Assembly: GCA_016872355.1 (NCBI GenBank)
Contig: VGZY01000018.1
Span: forward strand, 1-43,306
DNA from: SAR202 cluster bacterium
GTDB taxonomy: Bacteria; Chloroflexota; Dehalococcoidia; Lucifugimonadales; VGZY01
Reading direction: 5' to 3'
Length of the DNA: 43,306 nt
Shown piece after piece: positions 1 through 8,233 of the stretch. Made by a program: the position numbers and the translations under genes. The notes under the pieces were generated by a model. That model was not told the DNA's origin. It saw only the letters and a list, made by a program, of their open reading frames with translations, and made no database searches. Position 1 is the stretch's first letter; each line of letters begins with the position of its first letter.

Positions 1-17
1 GCCCCTCCAGAACAAGG
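1..17. repeat. Terminal direct repeat, left copy (same as 43290-43306)
   Basis: The first 17 bases are identical to the last 17 bases of the window. Joining the two ends through this overlap extends the minus-strand transposase frame without a break. This fits a circular molecule, a circular assembly graph, or two copies of one insertion sequence. Confidence 0.85.
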
Positions 18-70
18 TTCAGTATCTGTGCTCTCTTCGCTTCTCGCTCGGTCAAATGTAGTCCTCTCAT
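1..70 (-). pseudogene. Insertion-sequence transposase, N-terminal part, cut by the window edge
   Basis: Read on the minus strand from the ATG at 70-68, this gives about 23 residues starting MRGLHLTEREAKRAQ and ending LVLEG at the window edge. Joined to the right end of the window, the frame continues as RCEASKAAELMGVGERHVWR and on through an RYRQEGL segment. That pattern is a helix-turn-helix DNA-binding domain like the N-terminus of ISNCY-type and related transposases. Upstream of the start are two 20-bp direct repeats typical of a transposase-binding IS end. No catalytic DDE domain is present in this window, because the other piece stops after about 53 codons. I call it an IS remnant; the family assignment is from memory of motif style only. 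Confidence 0.55.
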
Positions 71-72
71 GG

Positions 73-119
73 ACTGACATATTCACTGAGCAGTTACCTA
101 CTGACAATATCACTGAGCA
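73..119. repeat. Pair of 20-bp direct repeats at the IS end
   Basis: ACTGACATATTCACTGAGCA at 73-92 and ACTGACAATATCACTGAGCA at 100-119 match at 17 of 20 positions and are offset by 27 bp. They lie just upstream of the transposase start, where some insertion sequences carry repeated transposase-binding sites. They probably mark the outer end of the element, so the chromosomal flank would begin shortly after 120. Confidence 0.6.
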
Positions 120-141
120 AAGACATCAGCACGTCCCGTTA

Positions 142-171
142 TTGACCCTTTTTGCGGGCCGTTGATACACT
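142..171 (+). promoter_or_regulatory. Probable sigma-70-type promoter for the tRNA gene
   Basis: TTGACC at 142-147 and TACACT at 166-171 are separated by 18 bp. A transcript would start near 178, about 16 bp before the mature tRNA. The -10 box matches consensus at four of six positions. Confidence 0.45.
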
Positions 172-193
172 AGGGGGGCTAACCGCCCAAGAC

Positions 194-270
194 GTCCCTG
201 TAGCTCAGGTGGATAGAGCAGCTGCCTTCTAAGCAGTTGGTCGCGGGTTCGAGTCCTGCCAGGGACGCCA
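194..270 (+). tRNA. tRNA-Arg (anticodon UCU)
   Basis: A complete cloverleaf can be folded by eye. The acceptor stem GTCCCTG (194-200) pairs fully with CAGGGAC (260-266), followed by discriminator G and an encoded CCA (268-270). The D-stem is GCTC/GAGC. The anticodon stem GCTGC/GCAGT encloses loop CTTCTAA with anticodon TCT at 228-230. The T-arm has the usual GGTTCGAGTCC core. It reads AGA (and AGG by wobble) arginine codons. It lies about 75 bp from the IS remnant. No integrase gene or partial tRNA copy was seen, so there is no sign of tRNA-targeted integration beyond this proximity. Confidence 0.95.
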
Positions 271-555
271 ACATCCCCAGAAACCCCTCCGGGGCTTCGC
301 CTCCGCACGGGCAGGCAACTGACGTCTCTCCTCCTCATACATGGGATCGATGACCGCCCCGAGTAGCCCTTCCATTTTGGCCCTAAATGTTACCGCCGTC
401 TGGGTACCTGCTTTCCTTCGCTCCTCTCAACTTGTTCACTCCCATGACGCAGGCGTGACGGAAACCGTCGCGCCTGTCCTTTTACCCTCGGGGCGTGTAG
501 AGTAGTTGTATAGTTCGCTTCCTGCGAATCGTGACGGATTTCGGAGGTCCGGGAC

Positions 556-2085
556 ATGCCGGAGTCTTACGAGGGTAAAGTGAGGGCGCCTGAGTTCCCG
601 TCCGGCCTGGACTGGATGAACTCGGACCGCCCGGTCGCGCTTAGTGAGTTTCGCGGCAAAATTGTCATCCTGGACTTCTGGACCTTCTGCTGCATTAACT
701 GCATGCATATCCTCCCGCAGCTCGCAAAACTAGAACAGAAATACCCGGATGAGCTCGCGGTGATCGGGGTCCACTCGGCAAAGTTCATGGCGGAGAAATC
801 GAGCGAGGCCATACGCCAGGCGATACTCCGTTACCACATTGAGCACCCGGTCGTTAATGACAAGGACTTCACAATATGGAGATCGTACGGCGTTCGCGCA
901 TGGCCGACCCTCATGTTCATCGATCCCGAAGGAAAAGTGATCGGCCGACACCAGGGCGAGATCTCTTTTGATTCACTGGACCGTGTGGTGGCGGATATGG
1001 TGAGGCAGTTCGACTCCAGGGGCATCCTTGACCGGCATAGGATCAAGCTGACCCTCGAGAAGGACAAGGAGCGCGACCGCCCTCTCTCCTGCCCCGGCAA
1101 AGTCCTCGCGGACGCCGCTTCCGGGCGGCTCTTCATCGCGGACTCGAACCACAACCGCGTCGTCGTCGCAACTCTGGACGGCGTGGTGACGGACGTTGTG
1201 GGCAGCGGTCATGCGGGCCTCGCGGACGGAGACTTCGCATCGGCCGCGTTCAACAACCCCCAGGGAATGGCGATAGACGGCGACGCCCTGTATGTCGCCG
1301 ACGCCAGGTCACACGCCGTGCGCCGGATCGACCTTGCGGCAAAGTCCGTCACCACAATCGCCGGCGCTGGCGGCCAGGCGATGCGCCTCCATCGCGGCGG
1401 CCACGGGCCTGACGTGCAGCTCAACTCTCCTTACGACCTTGCGCTGCATAACGGCGCGCTATTTATCGCGATGGCAGGCTTCCACCAGATATGGAAGATG
1501 GACCTTGCATCCGGCCTCATCGGGCCGCATGCCGGCTCCGGCACAGAAGGCATCGCGGACGGGCCGGCGGCGGAAGCGATGCTGGCCCAGCCGTACGGGA
1601 TCGCGACAGACGGCGACGCTCTCTATTTCGCGGACAGCGAGACGAGCGCCGTCCGGCGGGCGGACATCCACGACGGCGGCGCGGTCACGACTATCGTCGG
1701 GACGGACCTCTTCCAGTTCGGCGACGCGGACGGCGTGGGAGAGGACGCCCGCCTCCAGCATGTGCAGGGCCTTGCCCTTCACAATGGGCTTCTTTACATC
1801 ACGGACACCTACAACAACAAGATCAAGACCGTCGACCCTGCGACCCGTGAGGCGGTGACATTCGCAGGCGATCGCGACCCCGGCATGTCCGACGGCGCAT
1901 TCCACGAGGCACGGTTCTACGAGCCGGCCGGCGTAAGCCCTGCACATGGTAAGCTGTACGTGGCAGATCCGAACAACCATGCGATACGCGTAATCGACAT
2001 CCCCACTCGATGGACCAGAACCCTGACCCTGGACTGGAGTCGCTTGCCGGAAGCGGCCCGGACAGGGGCCACAGGGGGCCGCTGA
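556..2085 (+). CDS. Thioredoxin-like protein fused to an NHL-repeat propeller (NHLRC2-like)
   Basis: The 509-residue product has a thioredoxin/TlpA-like fold at about residues 10-155. It carries the cysteine motif WTFCCINCMH (CCINC at 45-49) in place of a plain CxxC, and a cis-proline in AWPTLMF (Pro117). Residues about 180-495 hold repeated NHL blades of the LFIADSNHNRVV and LYVADARSHAVR type, forming a beta-propeller. The domain order and the CCINC motif match the NHLRC2 family, whose substrates are poorly known; a redox or protein-interaction role is inferred. No signal peptide or membrane helix is visible, so it is probably cytoplasmic. The start is chosen from GGAGG at 543-547, eight bases before the ATG. 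The next gene on the same strand is also a thioredoxin-fold protein. Confidence 0.88.
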   Translation: MPESYEGKVRAPEFPSGLDWMNSDRPVALSEFRGKIVILDFWTFCCINCMHILPQLAKLEQKYPDELAVIGVHSAKFMAEKSSEAIRQAILRYHIEHPVVNDKDFTIWRSYGVRAWPTLMFIDPEGKVIGRHQGEISFDSLDRVVADMVRQFDSRGILDRHRIKLTLEKDKERDRPLSCPGKVLADAASGRLFIADSNHNRVVVATLDGVVTDVVGSGHAGLADGDFASAAFNNPQGMAIDGDALYVADARSHAVRRIDLAAKSVTTIAGAGGQAMRLHRGGHGPDVQLNSPYDLALHNGALFIAMAGFHQIWKMDLASGLIGPHAGSGTEGIADGPAAEAMLAQPYGIATDGDALYFADSETSAVRRADIHDGGAVTTIVGTDLFQFGDADGVGEDARLQHVQGLALHNGLLYITDTYNNKIKTVDPATREAVTFAGDRDPGMSDGAFHEARFYEPAGVSPAHGKLYVADPNNHAIRVIDIPTRWTRTLTLDWSRLPEAARTGATGGR

Positions 2086-2187
2086 CAATATCGGCGCGGC
2101 TCGGAAAGGCGGGTGGCCCTGCTTTGACCGCCTCAAATCGCCTCGCTGTATCTGTGGCGCCACCGAAAAATCACCCAGAGGCGCGTA

Positions 2188-4236
2188 ATGCTCAACAGAC
2201 TCATCAACGAAACAAGCCCTTACCTTCTTCAGCACGCCAACAACCCCGTGGACTGGTACCCCTGGGACCCGGAGGCGTTCGAGAAAGCCAGGGCCGAGGA
2301 CAAGCCCATCCTCCTCAGCGTGGGCTATTCCGCGTGCCACTGGTGCCACGTGATGGAGCACGAGTCGTTCGAGAACCGCGATATCGCCAAGCTGATGAAC
2401 GACAACTTCGTCTCGATCAAGGTGGACCGCGAAGAGCGGCCGGACGTGGACTCCATCTATATGTCCGCAGTGCAGGCCATGACGGGCCGAGGCGGATGGC
2501 CGATGACGGTGTTCATGACGCCGGACGGCAAGCCGTTCTACGGCGGCACATACTTCCCTCCCGAAGACCGCCGCGGCATGCCCGGCTTTCCGCGCGTGCT
2601 CCAGGCGCTGGCGGAAGTCTACCGCGAGAACCGGGGTGAAATCCTCAAGACCAGTGGCCAGCTGATGCAGCACATGCGGCAAATGGATATCACGTCCAGT
2701 AGCCGGGACCCGCTCACGGACTCCATTCTCAACCAGGCCTTCAGCGGGCTGGCGAAGGACTTCGACGACAACTACGGCGGCTTCGGGTACCAGCCGAAGT
2801 TCCCGCAGCCGATGACTTACGAGTTCCTGCTCCGCCACTACGCCCGCACGGGCAGCCCCACGGCGCGCGAAATGGTCGACACGACTCTGGACCACATGGC
2901 CATGGGCGGCATCTACGACCAACTCGGCGGAGGGTTTCACCGCTACTCGGTCGATATGTACTGGCTTGTGCCCCATTTTGAGAAGATGCTTTACGACAAC
3001 GCCCTTCTCGTCCGCCTCTACCTGCACGCATACCAGGTCACGGGGAAGCCCCTTTACAGAAGGGTTGTGGAAGAGACGCTGGAGTACATGCAGCGCGAGA
3101 TGGTGTCGCCCGAAGGCGGCTTCTACTCCGCCCAGGACGCCGACAGCGAAGGCGAGGAGGGCCGCTTTTTCCTCTGGCGTCCGGACCAGGTGCGTGGCCT
3201 CCTTGGCGAGGAGGACGGCGATCTCGTAAACGACTACTACGGCGTCACTCCCCAGGGCAACTTCGAGGGTCGCAATATCCTCAGCGTCGCGGTCGACCCG
3301 GAAGCCTATGCACGTTCCAGAGACATGGCCCCCAAGGCGTTCCAGGAGCTTCTCGACGGCCTGCGCAGGCGGCTGCTGGAGGAGCGCTCGAAGCGCATCG
3401 CGCCGGCACGCGACGACAAAGTGCTAACCTCGTGGAACGGGCTGGCTATCACCGCGTTCGCCGAGGCGGCGCTGGTGCTTGGGCGGCCCGAGTATGCCGT
3501 GGTCGCCGATCGCGCGGCCACGTTTGTCATGGACAATCTGCGCCAGGATGGCCGTCTCCTTCGGACGTTCAAGGACGGGCAGGCCAAGTACAAGGGGTAC
3601 CTCGAAGACTATTCGTTCCTGGCGTCCGCTCTGCTGCAGCTACACGAGGCCTCGTTCGACCGTCGCTGGCTCGATGACGCCATCGGACTGTGCCGGCAAA
3701 TGGTTGAGCTGTTCTGGGACGCGGGGGCCGAGAAGTTCTACGACACCGGCGCGGACCACGAGGCGCTTGTCCTCCGCCCGCACGATATCTCGGACAATGC
3801 AATCCCTGCAGGCAGCTCAATGGCCGCGGACGTGCTGCTGAGGCTTGCGGTCATCACAGGCGACGCCGACCTGCGCGAGAAGGCGGCGGCGGCCCTCCGC
3901 GGCGTGCGCGAGCTCATGTCGCGCGCCCCCAGCGGGGCGGGCCACTGGCTCTGCGCTCTGGACTTCTACCTCTCCACGCCGAAGGAGATCGCCATAGTCG
4001 GCGAGCCCGGCGCGCCGGATACGATGGCCCTCCTCGCGGAAGTGCACAACATGTACCTCCCCAACCGTGTGCTCATCGGGAGCGACGGCGGCCCAGTCGG
4101 CGCGGTCGAATTGCCGCTCCTGGAGTCGCGCACCATGGTGGGCGGCAAGGCGACGGCGTACGTGTGCGAGCACTACGTGTGCCAACTGCCTGCAACCGAC
4201 CCGCAGGCGCTTGCCGCCCAGCTCGGGGGCGATTGA
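2188..4236 (+). CDS. DUF255 / YyaL-type thioredoxin-domain protein
   Basis: The 682-residue product begins [20 protein letters not shown], the hallmark opening of the DUF255 family (bacterial YyaL, mammalian SPATA20). The N-terminal thioredoxin-like domain (about 1-165) carries the CHWCH motif at Cys50-Cys53, followed by [10 protein letters not shown] and GGWPMTVF. The remaining ~500 residues form an alpha/alpha-toroid related to N-acylglucosamine 2-epimerases and glycosidases, including [10 protein letters not shown] and [11 protein letters not shown]. The length is normal for the family. The biochemical role is not established; a redox or carbohydrate-related function has been proposed from the fold. 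A GAGG motif precedes the ATG. The 102-bp gap from the upstream thioredoxin/NHL gene and the shared strand suggest joint expression. Confidence 0.92.
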   Translation: MLNRLINETSPYLLQHANNPVDWYPWDPEAFEKARAEDKPILLSVGYSACHWCHVMEHESFENRDIAKLMNDNFVSIKVDREERPDVDSIYMSAVQAMTGRGGWPMTVFMTPDGKPFYGGTYFPPEDRRGMPGFPRVLQALAEVYRENRGEILKTSGQLMQHMRQMDITSSSRDPLTDSILNQAFSGLAKDFDDNYGGFGYQPKFPQPMTYEFLLRHYARTGSPTAREMVDTTLDHMAMGGIYDQLGGGFHRYSVDMYWLVPHFEKMLYDNALLVRLYLHAYQVTGKPLYRRVVEETLEYMQREMVSPEGGFYSAQDADSEGEEGRFFLWRPDQVRGLLGEEDGDLVNDYYGVTPQGNFEGRNILSVAVDPEAYARSRDMAPKAFQELLDGLRRRLLEERSKRIAPARDDKVLTSWNGLAITAFAEAALVLGRPEYAVVADRAATFVMDNLRQDGRLLRTFKDGQAKYKGYLEDYSFLASALLQLHEASFDRRWLDDAIGLCRQMVELFWDAGAEKFYDTGADHEALVLRPHDISDNAIPAGSSMAADVLLRLAVITGDADLREKAAAALRGVRELMSRAPSGAGHWLCALDFYLSTPKEIAIVGEPGAPDTMALLAEVHNMYLPNRVLIGSDGGPVGAVELPLLESRTMVGGKATAYVCEHYVCQLPATDPQALAAQLGGD

Positions 4237-4330
4237 CCATGTGCAGGCTGAGATAGCAAGATTGCAGTGCATCCGGTATATCTTGATATCCGGTCCCGAA
4301 TACACCGGCGCCGCGACTCTAAGTGCCATG

Positions 4331-4521
4331 GGCGAATGAATTCGCCGCTGGGGGCGCGTGGTCTGCTTTGCAGGCCACGTCGCCGGATGTCCGCCTTCGC
4401 GGACAATGAAGAATGCCTGGAGCATCATGCTCCGGGATGATCGGATCGTCCGCGAAGGCGGACGTTTGGCGTCGTTCATCGCGAAGCGATGTACGCGCCC
4501 TCAGCGGCGAATTCATTCGCC
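4331..4521. repeat. Nested 191-bp palindromic element
   Basis: The outer arms 4331-4358 and 4494-4521 are inverted copies matching at 27 of 28 positions. Inside, 4389-4404 and 4448-4463 are perfect 16-bp inverted copies. At the centre, GGAGCAT and ATGCTCC pair around one base (4419-4433). Small independent hairpins sit on each side: GTGGTCTGC/GCAGGCCAC with a TTT loop (4358-4378) and CATCGC/GCGATG with a GAA loop (4477-4491). Folded RNA or cruciform DNA would be a long branched stem. It resembles a mobile, non-coding palindromic intergenic repeat; whether other copies exist cannot be told from this window. Confidence 0.85.
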
Positions 4522-4560
4522 AACGGCCTCTCGTGCCACCCTGGGCCATCCCCCTTCCCA

Positions 4561-4651
4561 CCTGAGCGGCAGCGAAGGGTCTACGGGCGCTGCCGGCGTG
4601 CGGTCGTCCAAATTGCAGGCACGGTTCTTAGACCCTTCGCTGCCGCTCAGG
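4561..4651. repeat. Second inverted repeat with 23-bp perfect arms
   Basis: The arms 4561-4583 and 4629-4651 are exact inverted copies (CCTGAGCGGCAGCGAAGGGT begins the left arm), separated by 45 bp. Weaker pairing extends outward to 4558 and 4655. The sequence style is that of REP-like intergenic repeats. It lies 40 bp after the nested element and could also work as a bidirectional transcription stop between convergent genes. Confidence 0.8.
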
Positions 4652-4855
4652 GTGGCAGTACTTGTTACGGGTTATTGCTTGTATACCATTGGTCGCTATG
4701 TCATTGCGCCTATTAATTTCTTACCCCGATAATTCGCGGAAATCGCCACGAAACAATTTCCCGACCATCGTACTCCATCAAAGCTATTTCGCGTTTAAGA
4801 TAGCGTCTTATGTGCAGGCGAGCACACGCCCCGCAGCGCAGAATCAAGCGGGGAA

Positions 4856-5893
4856 TCAAGGGGTATTCGTGCGTGGTTTGTCCTCGCGTGCGGCGCGGAG
4901 AATGGTGTGGGTGTAGGCGGCCCTGTAATCGAACTCAGGCAGCGCGTCGAACTGCACCAACTGCTCGTGAAGGACCTTCCACTGCTCGTCCGTCATCCAA
5001 CCGAAGCCGTGCGCCCCGGTGACGGGCCCGAAGGCGTCGGCCATCTCCGCCTGCAGCATGAAGCGCTGGTGGTCGCGGTCCTCCTCCGGCGCGTACTTCA
5101 TGACCACGCTCACGGCCCCGTCCGGGTCCGCCTGGATGTCCTCCATCGCCCTCAGAGTCGCCCGCAGGAAGCGCGCCAGCCGGTCGGGTGAGCCCGCGAC
5201 CATGTCCTCCCTCGTGATGAACGTCAGACCGATGTTGTCGACGCCGAAATCCTCCGGCGACCATTGCAAGACCTCGAAGCCGAGGCGTCTGATGGTGTCC
5301 GGCTCGTTGGACTTGAATACCGCGAGCAGGTCTACCCTGCCCTCCGTGAGAACGCGGACGTCGAAGCCGGCGTTGACCTCGCGGATCTTCGACCGGTCCA
5401 CCCCGTTCGCGCTGAGCATCGCAAGGTAGTCGGGAGGGACGGATGTCCTGTAACCGAAGGTCTTGCCTTCCCAGTCCTTCGGCGTGCGCATACCGGAGCT
5501 CTCCAGGGCGACGTACGCCTGCTGGCCGCGCTGGCCGAACAGGGCGAACGCTACTACGGGGAGGCCCGGATCTGCCCGCCGCTTCAGGACGGAAGAGGCG
5601 GCGGCGGTGGTCACATCGACGTCGCCGGACATCAGCAGCTTCAGGTGCTCTCCGGTTGCGGCGTGCCGGATTTCCACGTCCAGCCCTTCCTCCCTGAAGT
5701 AGCCCCGCTCCTGCGCCACGTAGACAGCTACGAACGGCAGGTTGGCCTGCGGCTTGAAGCCGGCCATGAATACGAGTTTCTCCGCCGATTGCAGTGCATC
5801 CGCCGCGGGGGACGGTCCCGGCGTGGCGTCCTGCCGCTCGGCGCACGCCGTCATGAGAACCAGCGCCAGGCTTGTCAGCAGCAGTCGCATCAT
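4856..5893 (-). CDS. ABC transporter substrate-binding lipoprotein, SsuA/THI5-like
   Basis: The 345-residue product begins MMRLLLTSLALVLMTACAER. This is a lipoprotein signal with lipobox MTAC, so Cys17 would be the lipidated residue. The mature part is a periplasmic-binding fold of the SsuA/TauA/THI5-like (NMT1) class. It shows the typical opening NLPFVAVYVAQERGYFREEG, then LLMSGDVDVTTAAASSV and a central KTFGYRTSVPPDYL. The ligand may be a sulfonate, nitrate or pyrimidine-type precursor; the sequence does not decide. The start at 5893 overlaps the permease stop by four bases (ATGA), which supports it over an upstream extension and indicates translational coupling. It is the last gene of a three-gene importer operon. 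Confidence 0.87.
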   Translation of the reverse strand: MMRLLLTSLALVLMTACAERQDATPGPSPAADALQSAEKLVFMAGFKPQANLPFVAVYVAQERGYFREEGLDVEIRHAATGEHLKLLMSGDVDVTTAAASSVLKRRADPGLPVVAFALFGQRGQQAYVALESSGMRTPKDWEGKTFGYRTSVPPDYLAMLSANGVDRSKIREVNAGFDVRVLTEGRVDLLAVFKSNEPDTIRRLGFEVLQWSPEDFGVDNIGLTFITREDMVAGSPDRLARFLRATLRAMEDIQADPDGAVSVVMKYAPEEDRDHQRFMLQAEMADAFGPVTGAHGFGWMTDEQWKVLHEQLVQFDALPEFDYRAAYTHTILRAAREDKPRTNTP

Positions 5894-6687
5894 CGTCGTT
5901 GCGCCTGGCGGGACTCGTGCCAGAAGAGGGTACGGCCCTCTGCGTAGGCCGTGAGCGCCGTGAGCGCCACGCCGATGGCGGCCAGGACGACGATCGCTGC
6001 GAACAGCGTGGGCATGTCGATATTGTTGTGCGCGACGATGATCACGCTGCCCAGGCCGCGGTCGCCGGTGAACCACTCGCCCACCACGGCCCCGATGACT
6101 GCCAGGGGCACCGTGATGCGGAAGGCGGCGAACAGGTACGGCAGCGCGCTCGGGAGTCGCAATTTGAGGAAAATCTCGACCGTCGAGGCCGAAACGGAGC
6201 GCATGAAGTCCAGCGCGCCGGAGTTGACGGACCTGAAGCCGGCGATCGCGCTCACGAGCACCGGGAAGAACGTGATGAGCGCCGCGATGAGCACCTTGGG
6301 GAACGACCCGAAGCCGAACCAGATGACGAACAGCGGCGCGACTGCGATCACCGGCGTCACCTTCACGAGGAGCGCCAGGGGGTACAGCGTGCGCTCAGCG
6401 GCCCGCGAGTGCGCCATTACGGTGGCCGCCGCGACCGAGGCCGCGCATCCCAGTGCGAAGCCAGCCGCGGCCTCTGCGAGCGTCACCGCGCCGTGGCGGG
6501 CGAAGTGGCCGGGGCGGTCCATGAGGCGCGCAGCGATGTCCGAGGGCGCCGGGACAACGTATACCGGCGTGCCCGACAGCCTTACCCAGATCTCCCACAC
6601 CGCCAGCACGGCGAGCACAGCGGCGACCGGCGCGGCGACGTCCACAAGCCGGCGCGCCCCGCGGCCCCTATCCTCGCGCTGCGGCAT
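5890..6687 (-). CDS. ABC transporter permease, NitT/TauT (SsuC-like) family
   Basis: The 265-residue integral membrane protein has about six helices. The first is near residues 18-36 (VAAPVAAVLAVLAVWEIWV). The cytoplasmic coupling loop reads SASTVEIFLKLRLPSALPYL, matching the EAA-loop region of binding-protein-dependent permeases. PVIAVAPLFVIWFGFG and GEWFTGDRGLG are typical of the SsuC/TauC/ThiX class. It would form the membrane channel for the neighbouring binding lipoprotein and ATPase. Its first 20 bases overlap the end of the ATPase gene, and its stop overlaps the binding-protein start by four bases, so the three genes are tightly coupled. Confidence 0.9.
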   Translation of the reverse strand: MPQREDRGRGARRLVDVAAPVAAVLAVLAVWEIWVRLSGTPVYVVPAPSDIAARLMDRPGHFARHGAVTLAEAAAGFALGCAASVAAATVMAHSRAAERTLYPLALLVKVTPVIAVAPLFVIWFGFGSFPKVLIAALITFFPVLVSAIAGFRSVNSGALDFMRSVSASTVEIFLKLRLPSALPYLFAAFRITVPLAVIGAVVGEWFTGDRGLGSVIIVAHNNIDMPTLFAAIVVLAAIGVALTALTAYAEGRTLFWHESRQAQRR

Positions 6688-7468
6688 ACGCCACCCCCGC
6701 GGAAAGGCTGTCCTTCACCCGCCGCACAACGGCCATGAACTGGGCGCTGTGCTCAAGAGAGTCGTCGCGAGGCCGTGGAAGGTCAACGGGAATGTCATCA
6801 AGGATCCTGCCCGGCGACGGCGACAGGACGATCACACGGTCGGACATGCTCACCGCCTCCGCGATGCTGTGCGTGACCATGAGCGCCGTCGTGGGCGAGG
6901 CCTCCCATACCCTGAGCACCTCGTACCGCATGGCGGCGCGTGTAAGCTCGTCTAGCGCGCCCAGCGGCTCGTCCATGAGCAGCACGGCCGGCCTGAAGAC
7001 GACCGCGCGGGCCAGTGCGACGCGCTGCTTCATCCCGCCGGAAAGCTCATGTGGGTAGAAGGACCGGAACGCAGAGAGGCCGACCGCGTCTATCATGCGC
7101 TCCACGGCCGCGCTGGCGTCCTCGCTTCGGCCCGCCCGGTTGACATGGAGCGGCAGCGCGATGTTGTCACGAACGGTCCGCCACGGCAGGAGACACGGGT
7201 CCTGGAAGACGAAGCCGATCTGCTTGCCGCGCTGCGCCTCGCGCGGAGGCTTGCCTGCTATGGTGATCTTCCCGGCGGACGGCGTAATGACGCCGCCCAC
7301 CGACTTCAGGAGGGTCGTCTTCCCGCACCCGCTCGGGCCGATGATGGAGACGAATTCGCCTGCCGCCACGGAAAGGCCGACGCCGTCCAGCACAGCCGGC
7401 CCGCGCCCTTCGCCGGGGCGATAGCTGTGCGAGAGTCCGCGGATGGCGATGTGCGGCGGCGCTTTCAT
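6668..7468 (-). CDS. ABC transporter ATP-binding protein, NitT/TauT (SsuB-like) family
   Basis: From the ATG at 7468 the product has 266 residues. It carries a Walker A motif GPSGCGKTT (about 44-52), a Q-loop in FVFQDPCLLPW, the signature LSGGMKQR (about 141-148), Walker B VLLMDEP (about 162-168) and the switch histidine in MVTHS. The LLPW after the Q-loop is typical of the nitrate/sulfonate/taurine class. An in-frame ATG at 7501 would add 11 residues; I prefer 7468 because homology starts right after it, though no clear ribosome site marks either. It is the first gene of the importer operon and is divergent from the hydrolase gene at 7520, leaving a 51-bp shared upstream region. Confidence 0.92.
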   Translation of the reverse strand: MKAPPHIAIRGLSHSYRPGEGRGPAVLDGVGLSVAAGEFVSIIGPSGCGKTTLLKSVGGVITPSAGKITIAGKPPREAQRGKQIGFVFQDPCLLPWRTVRDNIALPLHVNRAGRSEDASAAVERMIDAVGLSAFRSFYPHELSGGMKQRVALARAVVFRPAVLLMDEPLGALDELTRAAMRYEVLRVWEASPTTALMVTHSIAEAVSMSDRVIVLSPSPGRILDDIPVDLPRPRDDSLEHSAQFMAVVRRVKDSLSAGVAYAAARG

Positions 7469-7486
7469 GGCGGGCCAATCTACTCC

Positions 7487-7513
7487 TACAATGGGTATCA
7501 TAGCATCGGAGGG
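7487..7513 (+). promoter_or_regulatory. -10 candidate and ribosome site that fix the TTG start at 7520
   Basis: TACAAT at 7487-7492 could be a -10 box with a transcript start near 7499. GGAGGG at 7508-7513 lies six bases before the TTG at 7520 and is in the right place to select it. No good -35 box was found. Confidence 0.45.
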
Positions 7514-7519
7514 TACCTG

Positions 7520-8233
7520 TTGAAGCTCGGCAGGCCGGTCCACATTGCAGAGGGCATCTGGCAGGTGCGGGCGCTCGGCTCGCGCGTGACCGCCGTGGAG
7601 AGCGGGGACGGCCTGCTGCTTGTGGACGCCAGCTCACGCGGCAGCCTCGCGCCCATCAGGGACGGCCTCGCCTCCGCCGGGCTCCCGCTGGACCGGGTGT
7701 CGCTCGTCGCCGTGACGCACCACCATCCCGACCATACCGGCGGGTTGCGCGAGCTGGTGGATGCGACCGGCGCACCCGTGGCGGCGCACCCTGCTGACGC
7801 CGGTGTGGTGAGCGGCGCCGTGCCCGCGCCGAACCCGTTCCGCCGCCGTTACGCCGCCCGGATGTCCGGCCCGGCCGTCGCGAGGCTGAACGGACGCGCC
7901 TGCGAGGTGGTCTACGAGATGCAGGACGGCGCGGCCGTGCCCGGCTTCGACGGCGTCGTCGCCATCCACACGCCGGGCCACACGCCCGGGAGCGTGTGCA
8001 TCTACTTGCCGGACAGGAAGGCGCTGATAGTGGGCGATGCCCTGCAGAACCGGTTCGGCCGCCGTCTTAGCCCGCCATCATCCTTGTTCACCGAGGACGC
8101 GGCGTCGGCGATGCGCTCGCTGCGGCGGCTACTGGAGCTGGAGTTCGAGACGATCGTGTTCAGCCACTTCCCGCCGGTCCGCAGCGGGGCGCGCGATGCG
8201 CTAAGTGCGATGCTGGAGGGGCGACGCCGCTAG
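7520..8233 (+). CDS. Metallo-beta-lactamase-fold hydrolase (glyoxalase II-like)
   Basis: The TTG start at 7520 is preceded by GGAGGG and gives 237 residues. The metal-binding motif VTHHHPDHTGG (His67, His69, Asp71, His72) is present. It is followed by HTPGHTPGSVCIY (third metal-site histidine), IVGDAL (bridging aspartate) and FSHFPP (final histidine). The order is that of a binuclear-metal glyoxalase II/MBL-fold hydrolase; the substrate cannot be assigned. No signal peptide is visible, so it is probably cytoplasmic. Longer in-frame upstream sequence runs antisense through the ATPase gene and is not believable as coding. The stop shares the four bases CTAG with the stop of plsY on the other strand. 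Confidence 0.88.
   Translation: MKLGRPVHIAEGIWQVRALGSRVTAVESGDGLLLVDASSRGSLAPIRDGLASAGLPLDRVSLVAVTHHHPDHTGGLRELVDATGAPVAAHPADAGVVSGAVPAPNPFRRRYAARMSGPAVARLNGRACEVVYEMQDGAAVPGFDGVVAIHTPGHTPGSVCIYLPDRKALIVGDALQNRFGRRLSPPSSLFTEDAASAMRSLRRLLELEFETIVFSHFPPVRSGARDALSAMLEGRRR

Larger units (their letters stand above)
4237..4855. other. Gene-free stretch with two large inverted repeats
   Basis: No reading frame here shows family features or a ribosome site. The stretch lies between the converging ends of the DUF255 gene and the ABC binding-protein gene. Its left two-thirds are filled by two large inverted-repeat structures (4331-4521 and 4561-4651). The right part (about 4660-4855) is visibly AT-richer and shows only a weak hairpin, CCCCGC/GCGGGG near 4832-4857. 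Confidence 0.7.

Noticed and set aside
194-270. tRNA-Arg as an integration site of a mobile island
   Set aside because: No integrase gene and no partial tRNA 3' copy was found elsewhere in the window; only an IS remnant lies nearby.
271-555. Small gene between the tRNA and the thioredoxin/NHL gene
   Set aside because: No frame has a ribosome site together with coding character; minus-strand frames here only read the tRNA and its flank.
1459-3027. A ~520-codon minus-strand frame over the thioredoxin/NHL and DUF255 genes
   Set aside because: Both plus-strand genes are strongly supported by family motifs. The antisense product is rich in His/Arg/Val with no recognisable domain.
7049-7519. N-terminal extension of the metallo-beta-lactamase-fold gene
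   Set aside because: It would be antisense to the ABC ATPase. A good ribosome site and TTG at 7520 precede the start of homology.
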